Positions 25,826 through 33,232 of a stretch of 64,000 bases of DNA are shown in pieces. Source of the DNA: JAJXZJ01 sp050012855. GTDB lineage: Bacteria > Verrucomicrobiota > Verrucomicrobiia > Limisphaerales > J093. The position numbers and the translations under genes were made by a program. The notes beneath the pieces are model-generated. The model was not told the DNA's origin. It saw only the letters and a list, made by a program, of their open reading frames with translations, and searched no databases. Position 1 is the first letter of the stretch. Each line of letters starts with the position of its first letter. The stretch is from assembly GCA_050012855.1 (NCBI GenBank), contig JBEKGJ010000020.1, forward strand, positions 11,710 through 75,709. Reading direction: 5' to 3'.

Positions 25826-26593
25826 ATGAAGCGATCCACCACAATTCACTCCTTCTGCTGTCTTTCCCTCGGCCTTGGCGCCGTGACAGGCGGTCTGTCC
25901 TCCCTGAGGGCCGATGACGCCGCCGCCGCGCCGGCTGCTCCCAATCCCACGGGCTGGAAAAGCAGCGCCTTCCTGGGCGCCACGGTCACCAAGGGTAACA
26001 GCGATACGCTGATGATCAACGGCAGCGCCAAAACCGACAAGAAATGGGACCAGAACGAATTGGCCTTGGGCGCCTCCGTCACCTACGGCGAGGATCACAG
26101 CACTGTCAACGCCAACTCGGCGAACGCTTTCGGCCAGTTCAACCGCCTGTTCTCGGACCGGTTCTACGGCTATGCCCACGTGGACGCCCTCAACGACCAG
26201 ATCGCCCGGATCAATTACCGGGTGACGCTCAGCCCGGGCGCCGGCTATTACTTCCTGAAGAACGACAAGTTCACGCTCAGCGGCGAAGTCGGCCCGGGTT
26301 TCGTGATGGAGAAAGTGGACGACCAGACTCACAATTATTTCACGCTGCGGCTGGCGGAGAAGTTCACCTGGAAGATCAGCCAGCATTCCCGGTTGTGGGA
26401 GGGCATTGACTACCAGCCGCAGGTGGACGATTTCGGCAACTACGTGGTCAATGCCGAACTCGGCGCCGAGAGCGATTTGACCAAGCATCTGGCCCTGCGA
26501 GTAGTGTTCACGGACTCCTACCGCAGCCGGCCGGCGGCCACCAAGAAGGACAACGACCTCAAGCTCATGGCCGGTCTGGCCTACCGATTCTAA
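25826..26593 (+). CDS. DUF481 (YdiY-like) outer-membrane protein
   Basis: 255 residues. The signal peptide is FCCLSLGLGAVTGGLSSLRADD. The remainder is the DUF481 barrel: GWKSSAFLGATVTKGNSDTLMINGSAKTDKK, repeated amphipathic strands such as FGQFNRLFSDRFYGYAHVDAL, and a C-terminal LAYRF ending in phenylalanine. It is expected in the outer membrane; YdiY of E. coli is acid-inducible but its function is unclear. A strong terminator follows 20 bases after the stop. Confidence 0.88.
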   Translation: MKRSTTIHSFCCLSLGLGAVTGGLSSLRADDAAAAPAAPNPTGWKSSAFLGATVTKGNSDTLMINGSAKTDKKWDQNELALGASVTYGEDHSTVNANSANAFGQFNRLFSDRFYGYAHVDALNDQIARINYRVTLSPGAGYYFLKNDKFTLSGEVGPGFVMEKVDDQTHNYFTLRLAEKFTWKISQHSRLWEGIDYQPQVDDFGNYVVNAELGAESDLTKHLALRVVFTDSYRSRPAATKKDNDLKLMAGLAYRF

Positions 26594-26612
26594 GCGCCAA
26601 CCCCCCCATCCC

Positions 26613-26638
26613 GGGCAGGCTGCGGCCTGCCCTTTTTT
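26613..26638 (+). terminator. Rho-independent terminator after the DUF481 gene
   Basis: GGGCAGGC and GCCTGCCC form a perfect 8-bp stem with a TGCG loop, followed by six T. It sits between convergent genes and is only four bases from the stop of the minus-strand protease gene, so it may help end both transcripts. Confidence 0.9.
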
Positions 26639-26641
26639 GTG

Positions 26642-27916
26642 TCAGGCCCGGGCCACACGGGTCAACGGCGCGGCCAGGCCCCGGTCGGATTTGCGCGGGC
26701 TGACCAGCGCGAGGTTCAGGCGTTCCGGGCGGAAGAAATCGCGCGCCGCCGCCTGCACCTCGGCCGGACGGACTGCCATCAGCCGTTGCTTTACTTCTTC
26801 CGGGGACAATACCCGGCCATAGCCGAGCAGTTGCTCGCCCAGCCAGATCATCTGGTTCTCCGTGCCTTCGAGGCTCAGGTCAATCTGGCCGATCACATAG
26901 TCGCGCGCCCGCCGCAACTCCGCCGCCGTGGGGGCACGCGCGGCCAGCCGCCGCACTTCGCGCAGCAGCAATCCCAGCACGCGTTCAAGCTGATCGGTCT
27001 CGAGTCCGGCGGAGATCACGAGGTCGCCGACGTCCTCGAAATAGCTGAGCGAACTGTAAATCGAGTAGGCCAGCCCCCGGTCTTCGCGCACCACCTGGAA
27101 CAGGCGGGAACTCATGTTCTCGCCGAGGAGGACATTGAGCAGCCGGAGGGCGAAACGCCGTTCATCGTGGCGCGAGCAGGTGCGGATGCCGAGGGCCATT
27201 TGCGTCTGCTCGGTGGCCTTGGTGAAGAGAGCGACACGCGGGGCGGTCTGCTGACCGACGAACGGTGCGAACGGGGAGCGCGGTCCCGGACGGAAATGGC
27301 GCGCGACCCGGGCCGCGGCCGCGTGGACGGTGTCGGGATCGAACTGGCCGGCCACGGCGAGCACCGCGTTGCCGGCCTGGTAATGCGTCCGGCGGAACGC
27401 GAGCAGATCGCGCCGCGACAGCGCGTCCACGCTGGCCTCGGTGCCGGTGAGCGGCCGGCCCAGGGCGTGGTCCGGCCACTGGATCGCGTTCAACAGCTCC
27501 TGCACGTGCTGCGCCGGCTGGTCGAGGTACATCGCCACCTCCTCCTTGATGACGCCCCGTTCCTTTTCGATTTCCGCCGGCGCAAAAGCGGCTTCGAGGA
27601 ACATGTCGGTGAGGACATCGAGCAGCTCGCCGAAATGGTCATGGCGCGCCTTGGCGTGGAAACAGGTGTTTTCCTCGCCGGTGGAGGCATCGAGATAACC
27701 GCCAATGCCTTCGACCGCCTGGGAAATCTCCCGCGCGGACCGGCGGCGTGTGCCTTTGAACACGAGGTGTTCGAGGAAGTGCGAGACGCCGTTGAGCGAC
27801 GCCGATTCATGACGCCCGCCAACCGCCACCCACAGTCCCACGCTCACACTCGCCATGTGCGGCATGGGGGCCGTTGCCAAGGTCAGCCCGTTGGCCAGTC
27901 GCTTGAAGCGATACAT
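26642..27916 (-). CDS. M16 family zinc protease (processing-peptidase-like)
   Basis: 424 residues. The inverted zinc motif is H46-F-L-E49-H50, in GVSHFLEHLVFKGT, with the third ligand glutamate further on in EIEKERGVIKEEVAMY. The N-terminal active half and the C-terminal M16_C half, with EDRGLAYSIYSSLSYFEDVG and SSRLFQVV, are both complete. No signal peptide. Close relatives are the PqqL/YmxG/MPP-beta type that digest or process peptides. The gene starts four bases before the end of the adjacent LOG coding region's downstream side and is on the same strand, probably in one operon. Confidence 0.93.
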   Translation of the reverse strand: MYRFKRLANGLTLATAPMPHMASVSVGLWVAVGGRHESASLNGVSHFLEHLVFKGTRRRSAREISQAVEGIGGYLDASTGEENTCFHAKARHDHFGELLDVLTDMFLEAAFAPAEIEKERGVIKEEVAMYLDQPAQHVQELLNAIQWPDHALGRPLTGTEASVDALSRRDLLAFRRTHYQAGNAVLAVAGQFDPDTVHAAAARVARHFRPGPRSPFAPFVGQQTAPRVALFTKATEQTQMALGIRTCSRHDERRFALRLLNVLLGENMSSRLFQVVREDRGLAYSIYSSLSYFEDVGDLVISAGLETDQLERVLGLLLREVRRLAARAPTAAELRRARDYVIGQIDLSLEGTENQMIWLGEQLLGYGRVLSPEEVKQRLMAVRPAEVQAAARDFFRPERLNLALVSPRKSDRGLAAPLTRVARA

Positions 27917-27920
27917 GGGC

Positions 27921-28601
27921 TCAGGCGAAGGCGTTGGGCACCGCCGCGGGCGGACCGACCCGCCGCAGGTAGTCGAGGATCAGCTCGACGGCCTCCTCCG
28001 GTTGGTCCACCAGCGTCACCAGTTTGAGGTCGTCGGGGCCGAGGTACGCCCGGCTTTGGACCTCGCGCTTGAGCCAGCGAAACAGGCCGTTCCAGTACTC
28101 CCGGCCGAACAGGATCAACGGATACCGCGGGATGCGCTGGGTCTGCACCAGCGTGATCACCTCGAAGAACTCGTCCAGGGTCCCGAACCCGCCCGGCATG
28201 AAGATGAAGGCGACGCTGTATTTCACGAAGCAGACCTTGCGGGAAAAGAAGTAATGGAAATGAATGGGCACGTTCGCGTAGCGGTTACCCTTTTGCTCGG
28301 ACGGGAGTTCGATGTTCAGCCCCACGGAATTGGCCTTGCTCTCCGCCGCGCCCTTGTTGGCGGCCTCCATGATGCCGGGGCCGCCGCCGGTGATGAGCGC
28401 CAGGTGGTGCCGGCCCAGTTCCCGGCCGAGCGTTTCCGCGACCTGGTAACACTTGTCCTCCGGTTTGACGCGGGCCGAGCCGAAGATGGTCACCGCCGGT
28501 CCAACCTTGGCCATGGTTTCGAACGAGTCCACAAACTCCGCCATGATGCGGAAGATCCGCCAGGGATCCTCCTTGATGAACTCGTAGGCATGTTCGTTCA
28601 T
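27921..28601 (-). CDS. LOG family nucleotide phosphoribohydrolase-like protein
   Basis: 226 residues. The fold markers are AVTIFGSARVKPED, ITGGGPGIMEAANKGA and the signature PGGFGTLDEFFE, with the conserved arginine and glutamate of LOG/lysine-decarboxylase-like proteins. LOG enzymes release bases from nucleoside 5'-monophosphates, including cytokinin ribotides; bacterial members often act on purine or pyrimidine nucleotides. The ATG at 28601 is chosen; one at 28613 would add four residues. It is read in the same direction as the M16 gene, four bases away. Confidence 0.9.
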   Translation of the reverse strand: MNEHAYEFIKEDPWRIFRIMAEFVDSFETMAKVGPAVTIFGSARVKPEDKCYQVAETLGRELGRHHLALITGGGPGIMEAANKGAAESKANSVGLNIELPSEQKGNRYANVPIHFHYFFSRKVCFVKYSVAFIFMPGGFGTLDEFFEVITLVQTQRIPRYPLILFGREYWNGLFRWLKREVQSRAYLGPDDLKLVTLVDQPEEAVELILDYLRRVGPPAAVPNAFA

Positions 28602-28709
28602 GCCGGCCAGCATGGCCCGCCGGGGTGCCGGTGACAAGCACCCGTGCGGACCTGCCCCGCGCCGCGCGCCGCGTTGACACCCCACGGGCCGGCCTCTAGC
28701 CTGCGCGCG

Positions 28710-29996
28710 ATGTCGCGACTGCCGTTCGAGCTGATGCTGGCTCTCCGTTACCTGCGCCCCAAGCGCACGTCGGTTTCGTTCATCACTTTGATTTCGGTTG
28801 CCGGCGTCATGCTCGGGGTCGCGGTGCTCATCATCGTCATCGCCGTGATGAGCGGGTTCGACCGGGAACTGCGCGACCGGATTGTCAGCTTCAACGCCCA
28901 CCTGCGCATCGAACCCGCGCGGGGCACGCTCCAGGATTACGACCGCCTCAGCGCGGTGGTTGCCACCAATGCGCTGGTGCGGGGCGTGTCGCCTTACATC
29001 ATCGGCCAGGTCCTGGTGAAGACGGAACCGGACGATCCCAACGTTTCGCCGCGGGTGGTCGCGCCGCTGATGCGCGGCGTGGACCCGCGTCACGAAGCCG
29101 CCGTGAGCCGGCTGCCGGCGAGCATCGTCGCCGGCAAATTCGACCTGGGCGGCTACAGCCTGCTGGTCGGCCGCCAGTTTGCCCAAAGCATGGGACTCCG
29201 GGTGGGCGACCACCTGGCGGTGTATTCCGTGCGCGCCTTCGAGCAGTGGGAAGCCAGCCGCAAGCAGGGCAGCGAGGAGGCGCCGCTGGCGGGCGATTAC
29301 ACCGTCGCCGGCATTTTCGACCTGGGCATGCAGGACTACGACGCGCGGTTCGTGCTCACCTCCCTGGTCAACGCCCAGGACTTCCTGGGACTGGACGAGA
29401 GCGACTCGGTGCATGGGCTGCTGGTATCGCTGCACGATCCAGAGATGGCGCCGCGGGCCCAACGGGAGCTGGGGGCGTCGCTGGGATCCGGCTTCGTGAT
29501 CACGACGTGGCTGGAGGAGAATTCGGAGATCCTCGAAGTGCTGGCGGTTGAAAAGTACATGATGTTCTACCTCCTGTTCTTCATTACGATCGTGGCGGCG
29601 TTCGGGATTTGCAGCGCGCTGATCACGTTTGTGGTGCAGAAGACGCGGGAAATCGGCGCGCTCAAGGCGCTGGGGGCCAGCGGCGGACAAGTGCTGTGCG
29701 TTTTCCTTGGGCAGAGTCTCGCCGTGGGGACGGTCGGGGTGCTGGCCGGCCTGGGGCTGGGCCTGGTGGCCGTGGCCTATCGGAATGAGTTCCTCCGGCT
29801 GATGCGCCGGGTCACGGGCATCGAGCTGTTCCCGGCGGACATCTATCACTTCTACGGTATTCCTGCGTGGCTGCACGCGGGGGACATCGTGTTGATCTGT
29901 GGCGGTTCGTTGCTCATCTGCGTCGTGGTGGGCGGCCTGATTCCGGCCTGGAGCGCGGCGCGGCTCAAACCGGCGGAGGCCCTGCGCCATGAGTGA
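28710..29996 (+). CDS. lolC: Lipoprotein-releasing ABC transporter permease
   Basis: 428 residues. LolC/LolE-type inner-membrane permease that extracts lipoproteins for transfer to the outer membrane. The N-terminus FELMLALRYLRPKRTSVSFI and first helix with AGVMLGVAVLIIVIAVMSGF are characteristic. A large periplasmic domain follows, then three C-terminal helices (MMFYLLFFITIVAAFGICSAL; GQSLAVGTVGVLAGLGLGLV; IVLICGGSLLICVVVGGL) and the ending SAARLKPAEALRHE. The next gene, its ATPase, overlaps by eight bases. Only one permease is encoded, as in species with a LolF-like arrangement. Confidence 0.93.
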   Translation: MSRLPFELMLALRYLRPKRTSVSFITLISVAGVMLGVAVLIIVIAVMSGFDRELRDRIVSFNAHLRIEPARGTLQDYDRLSAVVATNALVRGVSPYIIGQVLVKTEPDDPNVSPRVVAPLMRGVDPRHEAAVSRLPASIVAGKFDLGGYSLLVGRQFAQSMGLRVGDHLAVYSVRAFEQWEASRKQGSEEAPLAGDYTVAGIFDLGMQDYDARFVLTSLVNAQDFLGLDESDSVHGLLVSLHDPEMAPRAQRELGASLGSGFVITTWLEENSEILEVLAVEKYMMFYLLFFITIVAAFGICSALITFVVQKTREIGALKALGASGGQVLCVFLGQSLAVGTVGVLAGLGLGLVAVAYRNEFLRLMRRVTGIELFPADIYHFYGIPAWLHAGDIVLICGGSLLICVVVGGLIPAWSAARLKPAEALRHE

Positions 29997-30693
29997 TTCC
30001 GCACCCACCCCCGCGCCGCTGTTGCGCGCGACCGGCGTCCACAAGGCTTACCACATCGGCCGGCGTTCCATCGAGGTGTTGCGCGGCGTCGATTTCACGG
30101 TGACGGCCGGCGACTTCGTGGCGCTGCGCGGGGCGTCCGGCGCGGGGAAGAGCACGCTGCTCCAGTTGCTCGCCGGGCTCGACACACCCAGCGCCGGGGA
30201 AATCGTGTTCGCGGGTCAGCGGCTGGCCGGGTTTTCGGCGCGCGAGCTGACCCGGTTTCGCAACGAGAAGATCGGCCTGGTGTTTCAAGCCTACCATCTG
30301 CTGCCGGAGCTGGATGCCTTGGAGAACGTCACGCTGCCGGCGCGAATTGCGCGGATGCCCGTCGGCGTCGCGGAGCGCCGTGGGCGGGAGTTGCTGGACC
30401 GGGTCGGCCTCGGCCACCGCGTTGATCACCGGCCCAGCGAGCTTTCCGGGGGCGAGCAGCAGCGGGTGGCCATCGCCCGCGCCCTGATGAAGGAACCGGC
30501 CTTGGTCCTGGCCGACGAACCCACCGGCAATCTCGATTCGCACACCGGCGAGGGCATCATCGAGCTCCTGTGCGCCTTGCAGGGGGAGCGCAAGGCAACC
30601 CTGCTGATCGCCACCCACGACCATCGTGTCGCCGCCCGGGCCCCGCGCATCCTCGACTTGGTGGACGGGGTCATCGCCGACCACGCGGGCTGA
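29989..30693 (+). CDS. lolD: Lipoprotein-releasing ABC transporter ATPase
   Basis: 234 residues. Walker A GASGAGKST, Q-loop VFQAYHLLPELDALENV, signature LSGGEQQRVAIARAL, Walker B LVLADEPTGNLD and the H-loop histidine in IATHD are all present. The family is MacB/LolD. Overlap with the permease gene (ATGAGTGA) implies coupled translation, and together they power lipoprotein release from the inner membrane. A long hairpin element follows the stop. Confidence 0.95.
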   Translation: MSDSAPTPAPLLRATGVHKAYHIGRRSIEVLRGVDFTVTAGDFVALRGASGAGKSTLLQLLAGLDTPSAGEIVFAGQRLAGFSARELTRFRNEKIGLVFQAYHLLPELDALENVTLPARIARMPVGVAERRGRELLDRVGLGHRVDHRPSELSGGEQQRVAIARALMKEPALVLADEPTGNLDSHTGEGIIELLCALQGERKATLLIATHDHRVAARAPRILDLVDGVIADHAG

Positions 30694-30705
30694 TCCCGCG
30701 TTGGT

Positions 30706-30798
30706 GGGTAATGTCCTAAACTTGGTGGCAGCGGTGCTGCTGCACGGCTGTGCGCCGCCGCAGCGGCGCACCCACCGGTTTCAGTCGGGACATTGCCC
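30706..30798. repeat. Nested palindromic element after lolD
   Basis: The outer arms GGGTAATGTCC (30706-30716) and GGGACATTGCCC (30787-30798) pair with few mismatches. Inside is a perfect 9-bp hairpin, GTGCGCCGC/GCGGCGCAC with a four-base loop (30750-30771). A half-copy with the GGTAATGTCC arm and the following GGTGG occurs near 41547. It lies between lolD and the FG-GAP gene and has no T-run. Confidence 0.65.
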
Positions 30799-30836
30799 GT
30801 TGGCGCACAGCCTTGACCGGCCGTGCCGCCGCGGCT

Positions 30837-32075
30837 ATGAGTCTCGCCGTCATCGTTATGCACCTGCGATCCTCGCTCGCTTCCGTCGCCCCGTTCTTGG
30901 TTGCCTCGCTGCTGGCGGTTGATCTTCCAACCTGGCAGCATCTCAGCAGCAAGAACGGTGACCTGCCTGCCCCCGGACCTTCCACCGAGCAGACCGGCGC
31001 CGTCGTCGCCGACTTCGACAAGAACGGCCTGAATGACTTCATCCTGAGCTTCCGGCATGCCGCACCAGCCCTGGTGTGGTATCGCCGCACCACCAGCGGC
31101 TGGGACCGGTATGTGATCGAGAAGGATTTTCTGACGGTCGAAGCCGGCGGCGCGGTCTGCGACATTGATGGCGACGGCGATCTCGATGTCGTGTTCGGGG
31201 GCGACTGGCAGAGCAACGAGGTCTGGTGGTGGGAGAATCCGTATCCCAACTACGATCCCAACGTGCCGTGGAAGCGGCATGTCATCAAGAAGGGCGGCGC
31301 CACACAGCACCACGACCAGGCGTTTGGCGATTTTCTCGGCACCGGCCAGCCACAACTGGCGTTTTGGAACCAGGGCGCGAAGAAGATCTTCCTCGCGGAG
31401 ATTCCGCCCGATCCGCGTCACGCCGAATCGTGGCCACTGACCGAGATTTTCTCCGGCAGCGCGGGCGAAGAGGGACGCGCGGCGTTCAAGTACCCGGAAG
31501 GCATGTCGGTGGCCGACGTGGATGGGGACGGCCGTCCTGATTTGCTGGCGGGCAACTGCTGGTTCAAGCACACCGGCGGCAAGCGATTCCAGCCGACGAA
31601 AATCGCGGACGTTGGCGGCCTGATTTTCGCCGGCAAATTCAAGGCCGGGAAAGTGCCGCAGATCGTAATTGCGCCCGGTGACGGCGTCGGGCCGTTGCGG
31701 TGGTATGAATGCACCGGCGATCCGCTGAAGCCGGCGGACTGGGTTGGTCACGATCTACTCGACCGCAACGTCATTCACGGCCACAGCCTGCAGCTCGCGG
31801 ATATCAACGGCGACGGGCACCTCGACATTTTTTGCGCGGAGATGGCGAAATGGACCGAGAGCAAGCAGGAACCCGACAACCCTGGCGCCACGGCCTGGAT
31901 TTTCTACGGTGACGGTCAGGGGCATTTCACGAAGACGGAATTCCTCGTCGGCCAGGGCTGGCACGAAACGCGCGTGGCCGATCTCGACGGCAACGGCACG
32001 CTCGACATCCTGGAGAAACCCTACAACTGGGACACGCCGCGCGTGGATGTCTGGCTGAACCGCGGGCGGAAGTGA
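30837..32075 (+). CDS. Secreted FG-GAP/VCBS repeat protein
   Basis: 412 residues from the ATG at 30837; an ATG at 30858 also precedes the signal peptide (LASVAPFLVASLLAVDLP). Five calcium-binding-type repeats DxDxDGxxD are visible: ADFDKNGLNDFIL, CDIDGDGDLDVVF, ADVDGDGRPDLLA, ADINGDGHLDIFC and ADLDGNGTLDILE. Together they should form an integrin-like propeller outside the cytoplasm. No enzyme motif is seen. Such proteins are abundant in Verrucomicrobiota and Planctomycetota; their ligands are mostly unknown. Confidence 0.88.
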   Translation: MSLAVIVMHLRSSLASVAPFLVASLLAVDLPTWQHLSSKNGDLPAPGPSTEQTGAVVADFDKNGLNDFILSFRHAAPALVWYRRTTSGWDRYVIEKDFLTVEAGGAVCDIDGDGDLDVVFGGDWQSNEVWWWENPYPNYDPNVPWKRHVIKKGGATQHHDQAFGDFLGTGQPQLAFWNQGAKKIFLAEIPPDPRHAESWPLTEIFSGSAGEEGRAAFKYPEGMSVADVDGDGRPDLLAGNCWFKHTGGKRFQPTKIADVGGLIFAGKFKAGKVPQIVIAPGDGVGPLRWYECTGDPLKPADWVGHDLLDRNVIHGHSLQLADINGDGHLDIFCAEMAKWTESKQEPDNPGATAWIFYGDGQGHFTKTEFLVGQGWHETRVADLDGNGTLDILEKPYNWDTPRVDVWLNRGRK

Positions 32076-32093
32076 AGCGCCGCGAGCGGATGC

Positions 32094-33035
32094 CTAACCC
32101 AGCGTGCTGGCGAGCACCGTCATCGCGGTGCGCCGGGCATTGTCCGACCGGTTGATCAGGGTGACGTATTCGGCGGCCCAGCCGGGGCGGGCCTGATGGC
32201 GCTCCAGCCAGAGGCTCTTCAGGACGCGCTCGGTGCGTTCCATCTGCTGGATGGCCGAGGCCAGGGAATCGCGGCCCTCGGGGAGATCGGAGATGCTGCC
32301 GACGAGGAAGCGGCTGATGCGCCGGCCGCTGAACACGGCATTCAAAAGCATCACCACCGTCTGTTCGTAGGCGTACCAGCGCTGGCGGAGGAGGTCCTGG
32401 AGGAAACCGTGCCGCAGCGCGAAGAACTCGGAGCGCGGCCGCTCGGTAAGGCGCCGCAATTCCTGGGCCTCGGCGGGAAACCAGTTGTAGAGCAGGGCAA
32501 ACGTGGCGTAGGTGTCAATGAGTTGCTTCGAATGGGAGTAGTCCGTGGTGATCTCGCCCACGCAGAAATCCTGCTCCAGCTCCATGACCACCTCCGGCAG
32601 GTCGTGCAGGCGGCCAAGCACTTCCTGCCCGGCACCGGCGCCGTAATTGAAATCGCCGGGGATCAGCCAGTAAACGTCCTCCGGTTCGCCGCGCTCGAAC
32701 GCCAGGCCGAGCCCCGCGTACCACATCTGGCAGGTGTCCACGAACCAACCATCCAGGATGTCCGAAGACCGCGCCACCGTGCCTTTGCGGAAATCGAGGA
32801 ACGCCTTGCTCCCCTCGGTTGAGTAGTGCGTCTTCCGATCCAGGACGGTGATCGGCCGTGCGTAGCGCTCGTCATCGTCGGCCAGGCACGCCACCAGATG
32901 ATAGAGCGCCTCCAGATCGGAGAAGTCTGTCGGTTGATGGAAGGGGTAAATCACAACCGGATGGATTCGGCCGGGGCGTTTGGGGGCGGATGCCTTGTCC
33001 GCGGGGCGGGGTTGAGCGACGGTTTTGGATTTCAT
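32094..33035 (-). CDS. Protein of unknown function, 313 residues
   Basis: I do not recognise the family. After a Lys/Pro-rich N-terminal 25 residues comes HPVVIYPFHQPTDFSDLEALYHL, then LADDDERYARPITVLDRKTHY, then an aromatic-rich part with WFVDTCQMWYAGLGLAFE and VYWLIPGDFNYGAG. The C-terminal half is helical. There is no signal peptide or membrane helix, so it is likely cytoplasmic. The opening strand and the WLIPGD segment vaguely recall glycosyltransferase-like Rossmann folds, but no DxD is placed convincingly. It converges on the FG-GAP gene. Codon usage matches the core genes. Confidence 0.6.
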   Translation of the reverse strand: MKSKTVAQPRPADKASAPKRPGRIHPVVIYPFHQPTDFSDLEALYHLVACLADDDERYARPITVLDRKTHYSTEGSKAFLDFRKGTVARSSDILDGWFVDTCQMWYAGLGLAFERGEPEDVYWLIPGDFNYGAGAGQEVLGRLHDLPEVVMELEQDFCVGEITTDYSHSKQLIDTYATFALLYNWFPAEAQELRRLTERPRSEFFALRHGFLQDLLRQRWYAYEQTVVMLLNAVFSGRRISRFLVGSISDLPEGRDSLASAIQQMERTERVLKSLWLERHQARPGWAAEYVTLINRSDNARRTAMTVLASTLG

Positions 33036-33232
33036 AGGCGCGCGAACAATCTGGCCACCATCGGTACCGGCGATTCGCAGCGAAGCGGAGGCAGATTGCC
33101 CTCACGTTCAGGCCGTGGACCGCAGCAATGATTCAGTTGGCTTACGAAGGGAATGTAGGCGCTTTGGCCGCGCAAGGCAACGCCGTTTCGGCGGGGGATT
33201 GCATCCCCGATCTGAGCCTGCCGGGTGGGTTC

